A DNA stretch of 64,000 nucleotides from Chryseosolibacter sp044507775 (GTDB lineage: Bacteria; Bacteroidota; Bacteroidia; Cytophagales; Cyclobacteriaceae). The first letter of the stretch is position 1; every line of letters begins with the position of its first letter. The notes beneath the pieces are model-generated. The model ran no database searches, was not told where the DNA came from, and saw nothing but the letters and a program-made list of their open reading frames with translations. The stretch is taken from assembly GCA_044507775.1 (NCBI GenBank), contig JBIQIY010000003.1, forward strand, positions 62,001 to 126,000. The letters are read 5' to 3'. Position numbers and translations under genes: made by a program. Positions 51,964 through 61,172 of the stretch are shown in pieces.

Positions 51964-54831
51964 ATGACAAATCAAAAAGTGAATCAAACTGTCGCTACAA
52001 ACGATGCCTGGCTGGATGAACTCGATCCCCGTCAATATATCATAATTAAAAGATCACGGGTTAACAACCTGAAGAATCTCAGTGTCGCTATCCCACGAAA
52101 CAAGCTAGTGGTTATCACCGGGTTGTCGGGCTCCGGCAAGTCATCCCTGGCGTTTGATACGCTCTTTGCCGAAGGGCAAAGAATGTACGTAGAATCGCTG
52201 AACTCCTATGCACGACAGTTCCTCGGTCGAATGGAAAAACCCGACGTCGACTACATTCGCGGCGTATCTCCGGCCATCGCAATCGAGCAAAAGGTCAATA
52301 CCCGGAATCCCCGGTCAACGGTTGGAACGACTACGGAAATCTATGACTACCTGAAGCTCCTTTTCGCCCGCATCGGCAAAACATATTCACCTGTCAGCGG
52401 CAAGGAAGTACGTCGCGATACAGTCACCGATGTGGTGAATGCAATCAACAGCCTGAACCCGGGTACACGGATTATGATCACCTGCCCGGTGCATGTCAGA
52501 AAAGGCCGGAAGCTAAAGGACGAACTGAACCTTCTCCTCAGCAAAGGCTTCGCACGAGTCCTCCTGAACGGTGAAGTGAAGTTTATTGAAGACATTTTGA
52601 ACCCGGAGCCTGATGGCAAGAAAAAGAAAGCCACCAAAATATCGGGAGAAACCGAGATCCTCATCGACCGCACCTCGGTCAACCCCGGAGACGACGACAC
52701 GACATTCCGGTTAGGTGATTCTATCCAAACAGCCTTCTTTGAAGGTGAAGGTGATTGCTACGTTTACTCCGAGATCCCCGATTCCGGTACTTTCAACCGT
52801 ACAGCTTATTCCGACCGCTTTGAGTTGGACGGAATGACCTTCACCGAGCCGTCGGTAAACTTCTTCAGCTTTAACAATCCGTACGGCGCATGCCAGACCT
52901 GTGAAGGCTTCGGAAAAGTGCTCGGCATCGACGAAGATCTCGTCATCCCGGATAAGTCGCTTTCTGTTTATGAAGGCGTGATCGCCCCCTGGCGCAGCGA
53001 AGCCATGAGCGAGTGGGCGAAACCGCTCCTGAAGAATGGGATCAAATTCGATTTTCCCATTCACCGTTCCTATAGCGAGCTGACCCCCGCTCAGCGCAAC
53101 CTGTTGTGGGAAGGCAACGAATACTTCGACGGTATCAACGACTTTTTCAAATACCTTGAATCCAAGTCTTACAAGATCCAGTACCGCGTGATGTTGTCGC
53201 GCTACCGCGGAAGGACGAACTGCCCGGACTGTCGGGGAACTCGTCTCCGCAAGGATGCGCAGTACGTAAAGATCGCAGACACGTCGATTACCGATATTGT
53301 TCTGATGCCAATTGAAGACGTACTGGTATTCTTCGAAAAGCTGAAACTCTCCGCTTTCGATCTGAAGGTCTCTGACAGAATTCTGACGGAGATCAAGACA
53401 CGCCTCGCGTATATGGTCAAGGTCGGACTGGGATACCTCACATTGAACCGGATCACGGCCACCCTATCCGGCGGAGAATACCAACGCATCAAGCTCGCCA
53501 CGTCGCTGGGGAGCGCGCTCGTCGGATCGATGTACGTGCTGGATGAGCCCAGCATCGGTCTTCACCCCCGCGATACGGCAAAGATGGTCGAAGTATTGAA
53601 GTCATTGCGGGATTTGGGGAATACTGTTATCGTTGTGGAACACGAAGAAGAGATCATGCGGGCAGCGGACCAGATAATCGACATTGGTCCGGATGCAGGA
53701 ACCCATGGTGGCCACCTTGTTTTCCAGGGTTCGATAAACGACGTCAACGGCAAATCCTCGTCTCATACCACCGACTATCTCAGTCACCGCGAGCATATCC
53801 CCGTCCCGGCACGGCGCCGGAAATGGAAAGATTCGCTTAGCGTCATCGGCGCTCGTGAAAATAACCTCAAGAATCTCACGGTGAAATTTCCTCTGGGCGT
53901 GCTGACGGTGGTTACCGGCGTAAGCGGATCCGGAAAATCAACCCTCATTAAGAAGATCCTCTATCCCGCCGTCGGAAGATTGAATGGAACGGTAGCGGAA
54001 ACGCCGGGAAAATACGACAAGCTTGAAGGCGACGTTTCACGTATTACGCAAGTAGAATTCGTGGACCAGAATCCAATCGGGAAGTCCTCACGGTCCAACC
54101 CGGTAAGTTACGTCAAGGCTTATGATATCATCCGACAGCTGTACGCTGACCAGCATCTTGCAAAGACCCGCGGTTACAAACCTTCGCATTTCTCATTTAA
54201 CGTGGAAGGGGGTCGCTGCGAAACCTGCCAGGGTGAAGGTGAGATCAAGGTGGAAATGCAGTTCATGGCCGACATCTTCCTGAAGTGCGAAAGCTGTGAC
54301 GGCAAACGCTTCAAGCAAGAAGTGCTCGAGGTAGAGTACAATGGCAAGAACATCGCCGATATCCTCGACATGACAGTTGAAGATGCACTCGGATTTTTCA
54401 GTGACAGGAAGAATATCCATGACAAGATTCTTCCGCTCAACGATGTAGGACTCGGCTATATCAAGCTCGGGCAGTCTTCCAACTCGCTCAGCGGCGGTGA
54501 GGCCCAGCGGGTGAAGCTCGCCTCGTTCCTCGGCAAAAATACATCCGATGGCAACATCCTGTTTATCTTCGATGAGCCCACAACCGGCTTGCATTTTCAC
54601 GACATCTCCAAGCTTCTGAAAGCGATCAACGCACTTGTCGACGAAGGACACACGGTTGTCGTCATCGAGCATAACCTGGAAGTCATCAAGTGCGCCGACT
54701 GGATTATCGATCTCGGACCGGAAGGAGGAGAAAAGAAAGGCGGGAACCTCCTGTTTGCGGGAACTCCTGAAGATATGGTCAGGAAAGGTAAAGGCTACAC
54801 GGCCGACTTCCTCAAAACGAAGCTCGCCTGA
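51964..54831 (+). CDS. uvrA: Excinuclease ABC subunit A
   Basis: A 955-residue UvrA, the damage-sensing ATPase of nucleotide excision repair. It has two ABC modules with Walker A motifs TGLSGSGKSSLAF (residues 53-64) and TGVSGSGKSTLIK near 655, and signature motifs LSGGE in ATLSGGEYQRIKL and NSLSGGEAQRVKL. Zinc-finger cysteine clusters are present (CQTCEGFGKVL near 312, CPDCRGTRL near 421 and CETCQGEGEIKVE/CESCDGKRF near 756-780). Length is normal. No SOS-type operator was recognised upstream. Confidence 0.96.
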   Translation: MTNQKVNQTVATNDAWLDELDPRQYIIIKRSRVNNLKNLSVAIPRNKLVVITGLSGSGKSSLAFDTLFAEGQRMYVESLNSYARQFLGRMEKPDVDYIRGVSPAIAIEQKVNTRNPRSTVGTTTEIYDYLKLLFARIGKTYSPVSGKEVRRDTVTDVVNAINSLNPGTRIMITCPVHVRKGRKLKDELNLLLSKGFARVLLNGEVKFIEDILNPEPDGKKKKATKISGETEILIDRTSVNPGDDDTTFRLGDSIQTAFFEGEGDCYVYSEIPDSGTFNRTAYSDRFELDGMTFTEPSVNFFSFNNPYGACQTCEGFGKVLGIDEDLVIPDKSLSVYEGVIAPWRSEAMSEWAKPLLKNGIKFDFPIHRSYSELTPAQRNLLWEGNEYFDGINDFFKYLESKSYKIQYRVMLSRYRGRTNCPDCRGTRLRKDAQYVKIADTSITDIVLMPIEDVLVFFEKLKLSAFDLKVSDRILTEIKTRLAYMVKVGLGYLTLNRITATLSGGEYQRIKLATSLGSALVGSMYVLDEPSIGLHPRDTAKMVEVLKSLRDLGNTVIVVEHEEEIMRAADQIIDIGPDAGTHGGHLVFQGSINDVNGKSSSHTTDYLSHREHIPVPARRRKWKDSLSVIGARENNLKNLTVKFPLGVLTVVTGVSGSGKSTLIKKILYPAVGRLNGTVAETPGKYDKLEGDVSRITQVEFVDQNPIGKSSRSNPVSYVKAYDIIRQLYADQHLAKTRGYKPSHFSFNVEGGRCETCQGEGEIKVEMQFMADIFLKCESCDGKRFKQEVLEVEYNGKNIADILDMTVEDALGFFSDRKNIHDKILPLNDVGLGYIKLGQSSNSLSGGEAQRVKLASFLGKNTSDGNILFIFDEPTTGLHFHDISKLLKAINALVDEGHTVVVIEHNLEVIKCADWIIDLGPEGGEKKGGNLLFAGTPEDMVRKGKGYTADFLKTKLA

Positions 54832-54951
54832 CACCCGCAGGGAGTGTCTGACGCAGCGTCCTGTGCTATAACCCTTCAGGGTGCGGAGCGCGTTCAAGAT
54901 CCCGGATAGTTCACCGGAATTTTGTAACTTACTTGTCCCGTCGACATCGGC

Positions 54952-55362
54952 ATGATAGTGCTCCTCTACTATATTGTGTACGTGATCGTTCCGGTCGGTC
55001 CCCAGCCAGGACCGGTTTTCCAGGAGGAGAAGGTATATACTGTGAGCGATGTATCTCCAAAACCGGAACCTCTGACAGGCATGACTGCCTTCCATAAGAA
55101 ATGGAGCAACAGAGTCTCTTATCCCGAAGAGGCGCTTAGGCAGAAAATAGAGGGAATGGTCTTCATCGAGTTTCTCGTTGACAAAGATGGCACGATCCAC
55201 GACGCAGCCGTGCGATCCGGCATCGGACATGGATGCGATCAAGCGGCGCTGGATGGATTTAAAGAATTGACAAAAACCGCCTGGAAACCCGGAATCAAGA
55301 ACGATCAGCCGGTCAAGGTAAAAATGGTCCTTCCCTTTTTCTTTCGGATTGTAAAAATGTGA
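54952..55362 (+). CDS. Stub TonB C-terminal domain protein
   Basis: A 136-residue protein with a short hydrophobic start (VLLYYIVYVIVPVG) that could be an anchor or signal, and then a TonB C-terminal domain: SYPEEALRQKIEGMVFIEFL, then VDKDGTIHDAAVRSGIGHGC and the ending KVKMVLPFFFRI. It lacks the long proline-rich periplasm-spanning region of true TonB and the M56 peptidase module often fused to it. It may be a small accessory energy-transducer domain. It converges with proC. Confidence 0.78.
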   Translation: MIVLLYYIVYVIVPVGPQPGPVFQEEKVYTVSDVSPKPEPLTGMTAFHKKWSNRVSYPEEALRQKIEGMVFIEFLVDKDGTIHDAAVRSGIGHGCDQAALDGFKELTKTAWKPGIKNDQPVKVKMVLPFFFRIVKM

Positions 55363-55374
55363 AGAAGGTCCGCT

Positions 55375-56172
55375 TTAATTTGTGATCTTTTCGTAGGACG
55401 CACGAATGCCCTTGATCAGTGAAGAGCTGAAACCCTGATGCTCCATTTCATTCAGGCCGACGATCGTACAACCCTTCGGCGTCGTGACCTTGTCGATCTC
55501 CTCTTCCGGATGGTGATTCAGTTTCAGCAATAGTTCCGCCGCGCCCTTGACAGTCTGCGCTGAAATCAGGTTGGCAGTGCGCGCGTCAAAGCCGATCTCG
55601 ATACCTCCCTGCGTCGCTGCACGGATAAAGCGCAACGCATAGGCTATTCCACATGCGCCGAGCACCGTCGCGGCGTCCATGAGTTTTTCGTCGATTGGTA
55701 TGGTGATGCCCAGTTGATTGAAAAGTTCCGTGACGTACTGTACCTGCTCTTCCGAAGCGCCCGTGTGACACAAACATGTAACCGACTCCTGGTTGGCGAT
55801 CGCTGTATTCGGCATCGCCCGGAAAATCGGAACACCACTGTTCACAATCGAAGCAAGGTCATTCAGGAAAACTCCCGTGACAACACTGATGAGAATATGG
55901 CGGGAGGGATCGAAATTATTCTTGACCTTCTCCAGCACCTCCTTTACATTATATGGTTTCAGTGAGACGATGATGACATCGCTGTTCCTGATTGCGGTAT
56001 CGTTTTCGGAAGTCACCGCCGCCCCTAACGATTTCAGACCGCTGATCGCTTCGGTGTTCCGACGCGTGACCGTAATTTCTCCGGGGGAAACAAAACGACT
56101 TTTAATCAAGCCTTCGGCAATAGCACCTCCGAGGTTTCCTCCACCCAGTATGGCGATCTTTTTGTTACGCAT
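55375..56172 (-). CDS. proC: Pyrroline-5-carboxylate reductase
   Basis: A 265-residue enzyme for the last step of proline synthesis. The NADP motif IAILGGGNLGGAIAEGLI is at residues 7-24, VIIVSLKPYNVKEVLEKV near 69, the conserved PNTAIANQESVTCLC near 121, and the C-terminal KVTTPKGCTIVGLNEMEHQG near 227. Length is normal. It is transcribed away from gdhA, so both genes of glutamate/proline metabolism meet at the 104-base intergenic region. Confidence 0.95.
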   Translation of the reverse strand: MRNKKIAILGGGNLGGAIAEGLIKSRFVSPGEITVTRRNTEAISGLKSLGAAVTSENDTAIRNSDVIIVSLKPYNVKEVLEKVKNNFDPSRHILISVVTGVFLNDLASIVNSGVPIFRAMPNTAIANQESVTCLCHTGASEEQVQYVTELFNQLGITIPIDEKLMDAATVLGACGIAYALRFIRAATQGGIEIGFDARTANLISAQTVKGAAELLLKLNHHPEEEIDKVTTPKGCTIVGLNEMEHQGFSSSLIKGIRASYEKITN

Positions 56173-56275
56173 ACGAATAATAGTTAGGGAAAATCTGTTA
56201 TATCCGGTTTCAAGTAACTCATTTTAGATTTCATTTTGAAATTCTAATTAACTTGCACCCCTTTCTATTTTCCCC

Positions 56276-57631
56276 ATGAACATTCAAGCAATTCTCGATC
56301 AGGTCCGACTACGCAATTCCCACGAGCCCGAATTCATTCAGGCGGCTGAAGAAGTTATCACAACCATAGGTCCGGTACTCGACAAGAACCCGTCCTTCGT
56401 AAAAATGAAAATACTGGAAAGGATGCTCGAGCCCGAGCGCCTGATAAGCTTCCGCGTTACCTGGCTCGATGACAGCGGCAACGTGCAGGTGAACCGTGGT
56501 TACCGCGTGCAGATGAACAGCGCCATCGGACCGTATAAAGGAGGATTGCGATTTCATCCGTCGGTTACACCGGGTATCCTGAAGTTTCTCGCTTTTGAGC
56601 AAACATTCAAAAACGCTCTAACGGGTATCCCCATGGGCGGCGGAAAGGGCGGAAGCGATTTTGATCCCAAAGGAAAATCCGACAACGAAGTCATGAAATT
56701 TTGCCAGGGTTTTATGAGCGAGCTCGCCCGGCACATCAACCACCGCCTTGACATACCCGCGGGCGACATAGGAGTTGGTGAAAGGGAGGTGGGATACCTT
56801 TTCGGCGCGTACAAGAAGATCAAGAATGAATTTACGGGCGTGCTGACAGGCAAAGGAATCGGGTGGGGCGGTAGCCTCATTCGCACGGAGGCAACCGGTT
56901 ACGGCTTGATTTACTTCGCTGAAAACATGCTCCAGGATCGGAAAGACTCGATCAAAAACAAAGTCTGCCTGGTATCCGGGTCGGGCAATGTGTCTCAGTA
57001 TACGATTGAAAAGATCATCCACCTCGGAGGAAAAGCCGTTACCGCCTCGGACTCTACAGGATTTATTTATGACGAAGAGGGCTTCACGCCGGAAAAGCTC
57101 GCTTTCTTGAAGGAACTCAAGAACGTGCGTCGCGGCAGAATTCGTGAATACGCCGATCGCTTCCCGAACGTAGTGTACCAAGACCTCAATGGAAACCTCG
57201 ATCACAATCCTCTGTGGAACATTAAAGCATCATGCGCATTCCCATGTGCTACGCAGAATGAAGTCAACAGAGTGGATGCTACTAACATGGTCAGGAATGG
57301 TGTGAAGCTCTTAGGTGAGGGTTCAAACATGCCTACTTCGCTCGAAGGAATCGGTATCCTGATAGATAATGGCGTAATGTACGCCCCCGGGAAGGCCGCT
57401 AACGCGGGAGGCGTTGCAACGTCCGGCCTGGAAATGATGCAGAACTACATGGGCTCACACTGGTCTGCGAAAGATGTGGATCAGCGCCTGCACGCGATTA
57501 TGAAAAATATTCACGACACCTGTCTGGCGGCGGCGAAGGAATACGGCCACCCTGGCAATTACCTGGTGGGCGCCAACGTCGCTGGATTCTTGAAAGTCGC
57601 CCGGGCTATGCAAGCACAGGGCGTCGTCTGA
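56276..57631 (+). CDS. gdhA: NADP-specific glutamate dehydrogenase
   Basis: A 451-residue hexameric-type glutamate dehydrogenase. The substrate region includes GPYKGGLRFHPSVTPGILKF near residues 84-103 and GIPMGGGKGGSDFDPKGKS with the catalytic Lys near 120. The NADP-binding half starts near 235 with CLVSGSGNVSQYTIEKI. Length and motifs fit the assimilatory NADP enzyme that makes glutamate from 2-oxoglutarate and ammonia. A terminator-like hairpin lies 18 bases past the stop. Confidence 0.95.
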   Translation: MNIQAILDQVRLRNSHEPEFIQAAEEVITTIGPVLDKNPSFVKMKILERMLEPERLISFRVTWLDDSGNVQVNRGYRVQMNSAIGPYKGGLRFHPSVTPGILKFLAFEQTFKNALTGIPMGGGKGGSDFDPKGKSDNEVMKFCQGFMSELARHINHRLDIPAGDIGVGEREVGYLFGAYKKIKNEFTGVLTGKGIGWGGSLIRTEATGYGLIYFAENMLQDRKDSIKNKVCLVSGSGNVSQYTIEKIIHLGGKAVTASDSTGFIYDEEGFTPEKLAFLKELKNVRRGRIREYADRFPNVVYQDLNGNLDHNPLWNIKASCAFPCATQNEVNRVDATNMVRNGVKLLGEGSNMPTSLEGIGILIDNGVMYAPGKAANAGGVATSGLEMMQNYMGSHWSAKDVDQRLHAIMKNIHDTCLAAAKEYGHPGNYLVGANVAGFLKVARAMQAQGVV

Positions 57632-57649
57632 CCTGCCGAGTGCGCTGGA

Positions 57650-57675
57650 CCCATCGCAAAACCCCGTGCGATGGG
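57650..57675 (+). terminator. Hairpin between gdhA and MATE exporter gene (possible terminator)
   Basis: CCCATCGCA (57650-57658) and TGCGATGGG (57667-57675) form a perfect nine-base stem with an eight-base loop. There is no T-run, so it is either a weak terminator for gdhA or a structured leader for the gene that begins at 57694. Confidence 0.45.
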
Positions 57676-57693
57676 AACGTTAATGGATGAACC

Positions 57694-59031
57694 ATGGAAC
57701 TGAAACTAACGACCAGCTACCGCAGCATCCTCAACCTCGCGCTGCCCATATCCATGGCGATGCTGGTCCCGCAGATCAACTTCATTACCAACAACATTTT
57801 CCTCGGCGGCCTGGGTCAGCAGGAACTTGCCGTTGCCGGCATCACGGGTGTCTATTACCTCATCTTTGCCGTCATCGGCAACGGACTCAACAACGGATTG
57901 CAGGCGCTGATCTCCCGACGCGCTGGTCAGGACCGCCCCAAAGAAATCGGCAGAGTATTCTTCCACGGTATCTGGATTGCACTGTTTATCGCGGGCTTCG
58001 GTATCATTGTCACGCAAACAGCAGCACCTGCCATTCTTCGCGCCACGATTCACGACCACGCGATCGCGGAAACCGCCATTGACTTTCTCAGGATCCGCAT
58101 CTGGGGGCTGCCCCTGCTCTACCTGTATGTCATGCGCAACGCTTTGCTTGTCGGAACGAACCAGACAAGGTTGCTGGTCTGGGGAACGATTGCCGAAGCG
58201 GTGACGAATATTGTCCTCGACTACGGACTCATCTACGGAAAGCTCGGATTGCCGGAACTCGGTTTCAACGGTGCAGCCTATGCGTCAATAATCGCGGAAG
58301 GTGCTGGCCTGGTAGTGATCTATATTGTCATTCACATCCAGGGTATTAGCAAGACCTTCGCATTATTTGAGAACATCCGTTGGGATGGAGATCTGGCGAA
58401 GCTTATCCTGGTCAAATCGTCACCCCTGATCGCCCAGTTCTCAATCAGTATCGCGACCTGGGAATATTTTTACATTCTCATCGAACACCACGGCGAGCGG
58501 GCACTTGCCATCTCAAACACCATGCGGAATATTTTCGGATTGTTCGGAATATTCTCGTGGTCGTTTGCGGCTACGGCAAACACCATGGTGAGCAACATCA
58601 TCGGCCAGGGGCGAGAGCATGAAGTGTTACCGGTCGTTATGCGAATCGTTCGCTGCAGTTTCAGTATTTCGTTTGTCCTGTTCCTGCTGCTTAACCTTGC
58701 TCCCGAATGGTTCCTTTCTTTCTATGGCCAGGAGCAAGGATTCATCCAGGACGCGATCCCGGTCGTACGCGTTGTTTCGATCGCGTTGCTCATGATGTCA
58801 TTCGGCCCCGTGTGGCTGAACGCTGTTACCGGCACCGGGAATACAACGGTCAATCTCTGGATTGAAATAATTACCCTGCTGGTGTACATCATCTATGTGT
58901 ACGTAGTGCTGGAGTACTACAACATGCCCATCACCTGGGGATGGGCATCCGAATGGGTCTATTGGCTCTCGATGTTTTCCATGTCCTTCCTCTACATGAA
59001 AAGCGGGCGGTGGAAAGGCAAGGAGATGTAA
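57694..59031 (+). CDS. MATE family efflux transporter
   Basis: A 445-residue multidrug and toxin extrusion protein with about twelve membrane helices. It opens with LNLALPISMAMLVPQINFIT and contains ISRRAGQDRPKEIGRVFFHG near residue 72-91 and SWSFAATANTMVSNIIGQGR near 290-310, the two pseudo-symmetric family signatures. It exports cationic compounds in exchange for H+ or Na+; the true substrate is unknown. It follows gdhA after 62 bases. Confidence 0.92.
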   Translation: MELKLTTSYRSILNLALPISMAMLVPQINFITNNIFLGGLGQQELAVAGITGVYYLIFAVIGNGLNNGLQALISRRAGQDRPKEIGRVFFHGIWIALFIAGFGIIVTQTAAPAILRATIHDHAIAETAIDFLRIRIWGLPLLYLYVMRNALLVGTNQTRLLVWGTIAEAVTNIVLDYGLIYGKLGLPELGFNGAAYASIIAEGAGLVVIYIVIHIQGISKTFALFENIRWDGDLAKLILVKSSPLIAQFSISIATWEYFYILIEHHGERALAISNTMRNIFGLFGIFSWSFAATANTMVSNIIGQGREHEVLPVVMRIVRCSFSISFVLFLLLNLAPEWFLSFYGQEQGFIQDAIPVVRVVSIALLMMSFGPVWLNAVTGTGNTTVNLWIEIITLLVYIIYVYVVLEYYNMPITWGWASEWVYWLSMFSMSFLYMKSGRWKGKEM

Positions 59032-59052
59032 TATGATTTCCTTCAGGGGATC

Positions 59053-59934
59053 TTATTTCTTCCTCGCGTAGAAATAGAGGTACGACTTTTCTCCTTTGAT
59101 CTTCTCGCTCAGCGTATAAAATCCGGAACCGTCGAGGTTGAATGCGATGGACTCGCCTTGTGGCTCCTTCGTGTAATGGAGGATTTCCGATTTTTCTTTC
59201 AAGGCGACCGAAAGAGGTTTGTCACCGGTTTTCCAGTAATAAATATTATCGTAGTTTTTTATGACTACCTCTTTCCCGTCGGGTGAAAAACCACCGGCGA
59301 CAATGCGGGTGAGCGGAAGCTCGACGATCGGTTCTGCCGTTAACGTAACCCCCGTGTCAAACGGATGAGGCAGTTCATACACGTGAACCGGCTCCTCGCG
59401 TTTGGAAACAACGTAGATATTTCCCGTTATCGGGTGGATGAGAATGGACTCAGTATCCTTGCTGCCGTCTGCTAATTTGAACGTAATTGTATCGAAAGAT
59501 GAAATGATCACCTGATCAGCGTTCCCGTCTGCGATCGGTTCCTCAAAACGATAAATATGCTTCAATTCGTATTTGGCGTCGTTGTCACCGATGTCCGCGA
59601 CATAGACATAGCGCTTGTTGGCATCGGGGCCCGGGCCAATGGCGATGTCTTCCCAGTCGCGGTTCTTGATGCCCTCCAGCTTGCACTCCATTTTGATCTT
59701 CAGGTCTTCATCCACGAGGTAAACTACGGCCGGGTTTCCGCTGTCATTCACCGTCCACAACAAGCCTGGGTTGGCTGCGCTTGCGGCAAGGCCCGACGCT
59801 TCTTTCAACTTCTTGTCGGAAAGTTCTCCAAGTTGCTTTGGCGCAAGAAACTCCTCCGAGCTGGCCGGGAGCGATCCTCCGTCCAAACACGACGCACACA
59901 GGAAAATCAAACAAAACAGGAACGCATTTCTCAT
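59053..59934 (-). CDS. Secreted beta-propeller-like lipoprotein of unknown function
   Basis: About 293 residues from the ATG at 59934, chosen for the lipoprotein signal FLFCLIFLCASCLDGGSLP; the frame opens at 59958. Blocks such as EASGLAASAANPGLLWTVND, NRDWEDIAIGPGPDANKRYV and ITGNIYVVSKREEPVHVYEL suggest repeated propeller blades, like esterase-type or SdiA-regulated domains. I cannot name a specific activity. The gene lies 22 bases from the MATE gene end and is divergent from the rluD-type gene. Confidence 0.68.
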   Translation of the reverse strand: MRNAFLFCLIFLCASCLDGGSLPASSEEFLAPKQLGELSDKKLKEASGLAASAANPGLLWTVNDSGNPAVVYLVDEDLKIKMECKLEGIKNRDWEDIAIGPGPDANKRYVYVADIGDNDAKYELKHIYRFEEPIADGNADQVIISSFDTITFKLADGSKDTESILIHPITGNIYVVSKREEPVHVYELPHPFDTGVTLTAEPIVELPLTRIVAGGFSPDGKEVVIKNYDNIYYWKTGDKPLSVALKEKSEILHYTKEPQGESIAFNLDGSGFYTLSEKIKGEKSYLYFYARKK

Positions 59935-60050
59935 GATAAAGAGGTTAGTCATTCGCAATTATAAATGAGATTTAACGCTTGTAGGGAAAAAATGGTTTAA
60001 ATTAATTGCTCAATGATGGGTTAACGCCGTTAAAACATCCAGCGCATCAC

Positions 60051-60058
60051 TACCTTTG
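60051..60058 (+). promoter_or_regulatory. -7 promoter element of the rluD-type gene
   Basis: TACCTTTG, a perfect TAnnTTTG match, ends five bases before the ATG at 60063. This supports that ATG rather than the one at 60006 and predicts a transcript with almost no leader. Confidence 0.55.
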
Positions 60059-60062
60059 CCGC

Positions 60063-61094
60063 ATGAACGAAAATGAGGAGATCATCGACGACCAGGAAGA
60101 GGCGCTCTTCGAACATCACCGAATCGTGGTGGACAAAGGACAGGCACTTCTGCGCATCGATAAGTTTCTCATGGCACGACTCGCCAATGCGACGCGCACG
60201 CGGATCCAGGATGGCATTCACCACGCTTTCATCAAGGTCAACGACAAGGCAATCAAACCGAATTACAAGGTGCATCCCGGTGATGTTATTACCGTCATGC
60301 TCCCGGAACCTCCACGTGATACGGAAGTAGTGCCGGAAAACATTTCGCTGAACATTGTTTTTGAGGATGAGTTTCTGTTAGTCATTAACAAGCCGGCGGG
60401 CATGGTGGTGCACCCTGCCTATCAGAACTGGAACGGTACGCTCGTAAATGCGCTGGCGTACCACTTTCAGCAGCTACCGCAGATGCCGGGAAATGAAGGC
60501 CGTCCCGGCCTGGTACACCGGATCGACAAAGACACATCGGGTTTGTTGGTCATTGCCAAAACAGAACGCGTGCTGACACACCTGGCGCGGCAATTCTTCG
60601 ATCACACTATCGAACGGACTTATTGGGCGCTTGTCTGGGGAGTTCCCGAACCACCTCAAGGCACGATTAATGTGCATGTAGGGCGAAGTTTGAAGGACCG
60701 TCGTGTAACCGTTGCTTTTCCGGAGGGCGATCACGGTCGCACAGCCATCACGCATTACAGAATGCTTCAGGATCTGCGCTATGTATCACTTGTAGAATGT
60801 CGCCTCGAAACCGGCCGCACACACCAGATACGCGCTCACATGAAACACATAGGCCATACGTTGTTCAACGACTCGATGTACGGAGGGAACCAGGTCCTGA
60901 AGGGTACGGTGTTCAGCAAATACAAGCAATTTGTTGAAAACTGTTTCAAGATCATCCCCCGCCAGGCCCTCCACGCGAAAACCCTGGGCTTCATCCATCC
61001 GGCCACGGGCAAGAAGATGCAATTTGATTCCGAGTTGCCCGACGACTTCAAACAAGTCATGGAGAAGTGGGAACACTACGTCAAGTACAACTAA
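60063..61094 (+). CDS. rluD: Pseudouridine synthase, RluD/RsuA-RluA family
   Basis: About 343 residues from the ATG at 60063, which directly follows a TACCTTTG promoter element. An S4 RNA-binding domain covers residues about 25-85 (LRIDKFLMARLANATRTRIQ). The catalytic domain follows with GLVHRIDKDTSGLLVIAKTE near 150-169, where the Asp is the nucleophile, and LETGRTHQIRAHMKHIGHTL near 255. It modifies uridines in large-subunit rRNA; RluD (1911/1915/1917) is the closest type, but related synthases are hard to separate by eye. Confidence 0.88.
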   Translation: MNENEEIIDDQEEALFEHHRIVVDKGQALLRIDKFLMARLANATRTRIQDGIHHAFIKVNDKAIKPNYKVHPGDVITVMLPEPPRDTEVVPENISLNIVFEDEFLLVINKPAGMVVHPAYQNWNGTLVNALAYHFQQLPQMPGNEGRPGLVHRIDKDTSGLLVIAKTERVLTHLARQFFDHTIERTYWALVWGVPEPPQGTINVHVGRSLKDRRVTVAFPEGDHGRTAITHYRMLQDLRYVSLVECRLETGRTHQIRAHMKHIGHTLFNDSMYGGNQVLKGTVFSKYKQFVENCFKIIPRQALHAKTLGFIHPATGKKMQFDSELPDDFKQVMEKWEHYVKYN

Positions 61095-61134
61095 TCGGCC
61101 ATTTCACTCCGTTGCAGTAAATTATCGTATTGCA

Positions 61135-61169
61135 TTGCTGCTTTCGTGTCTTTATGACTATTATATTTC
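61135..61169 (+). promoter_or_regulatory. Candidate promoter of the trans-sulfuration gene
   Basis: TTG (61135-61137) and TATATTTC (61162-61169, one mismatch to TAnnTTTG) are 24 bases apart, slightly wide. The -7 box ends four bases before the ATG at 61173. Confidence 0.35.
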
Positions 61170-61172
61170 GAC

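Noticed and set aside
54832..54951. Terminator after uvrA
   Set aside because: Small stems such as ACCCTTCAGGGT occur, but none is followed by a T-run.
61095..61172. SAM riboswitch before the trans-sulfuration gene
   Set aside because: The 78-base gap is short, shows no recognisable riboswitch core, and has a promoter-like box ending next to the ATG.
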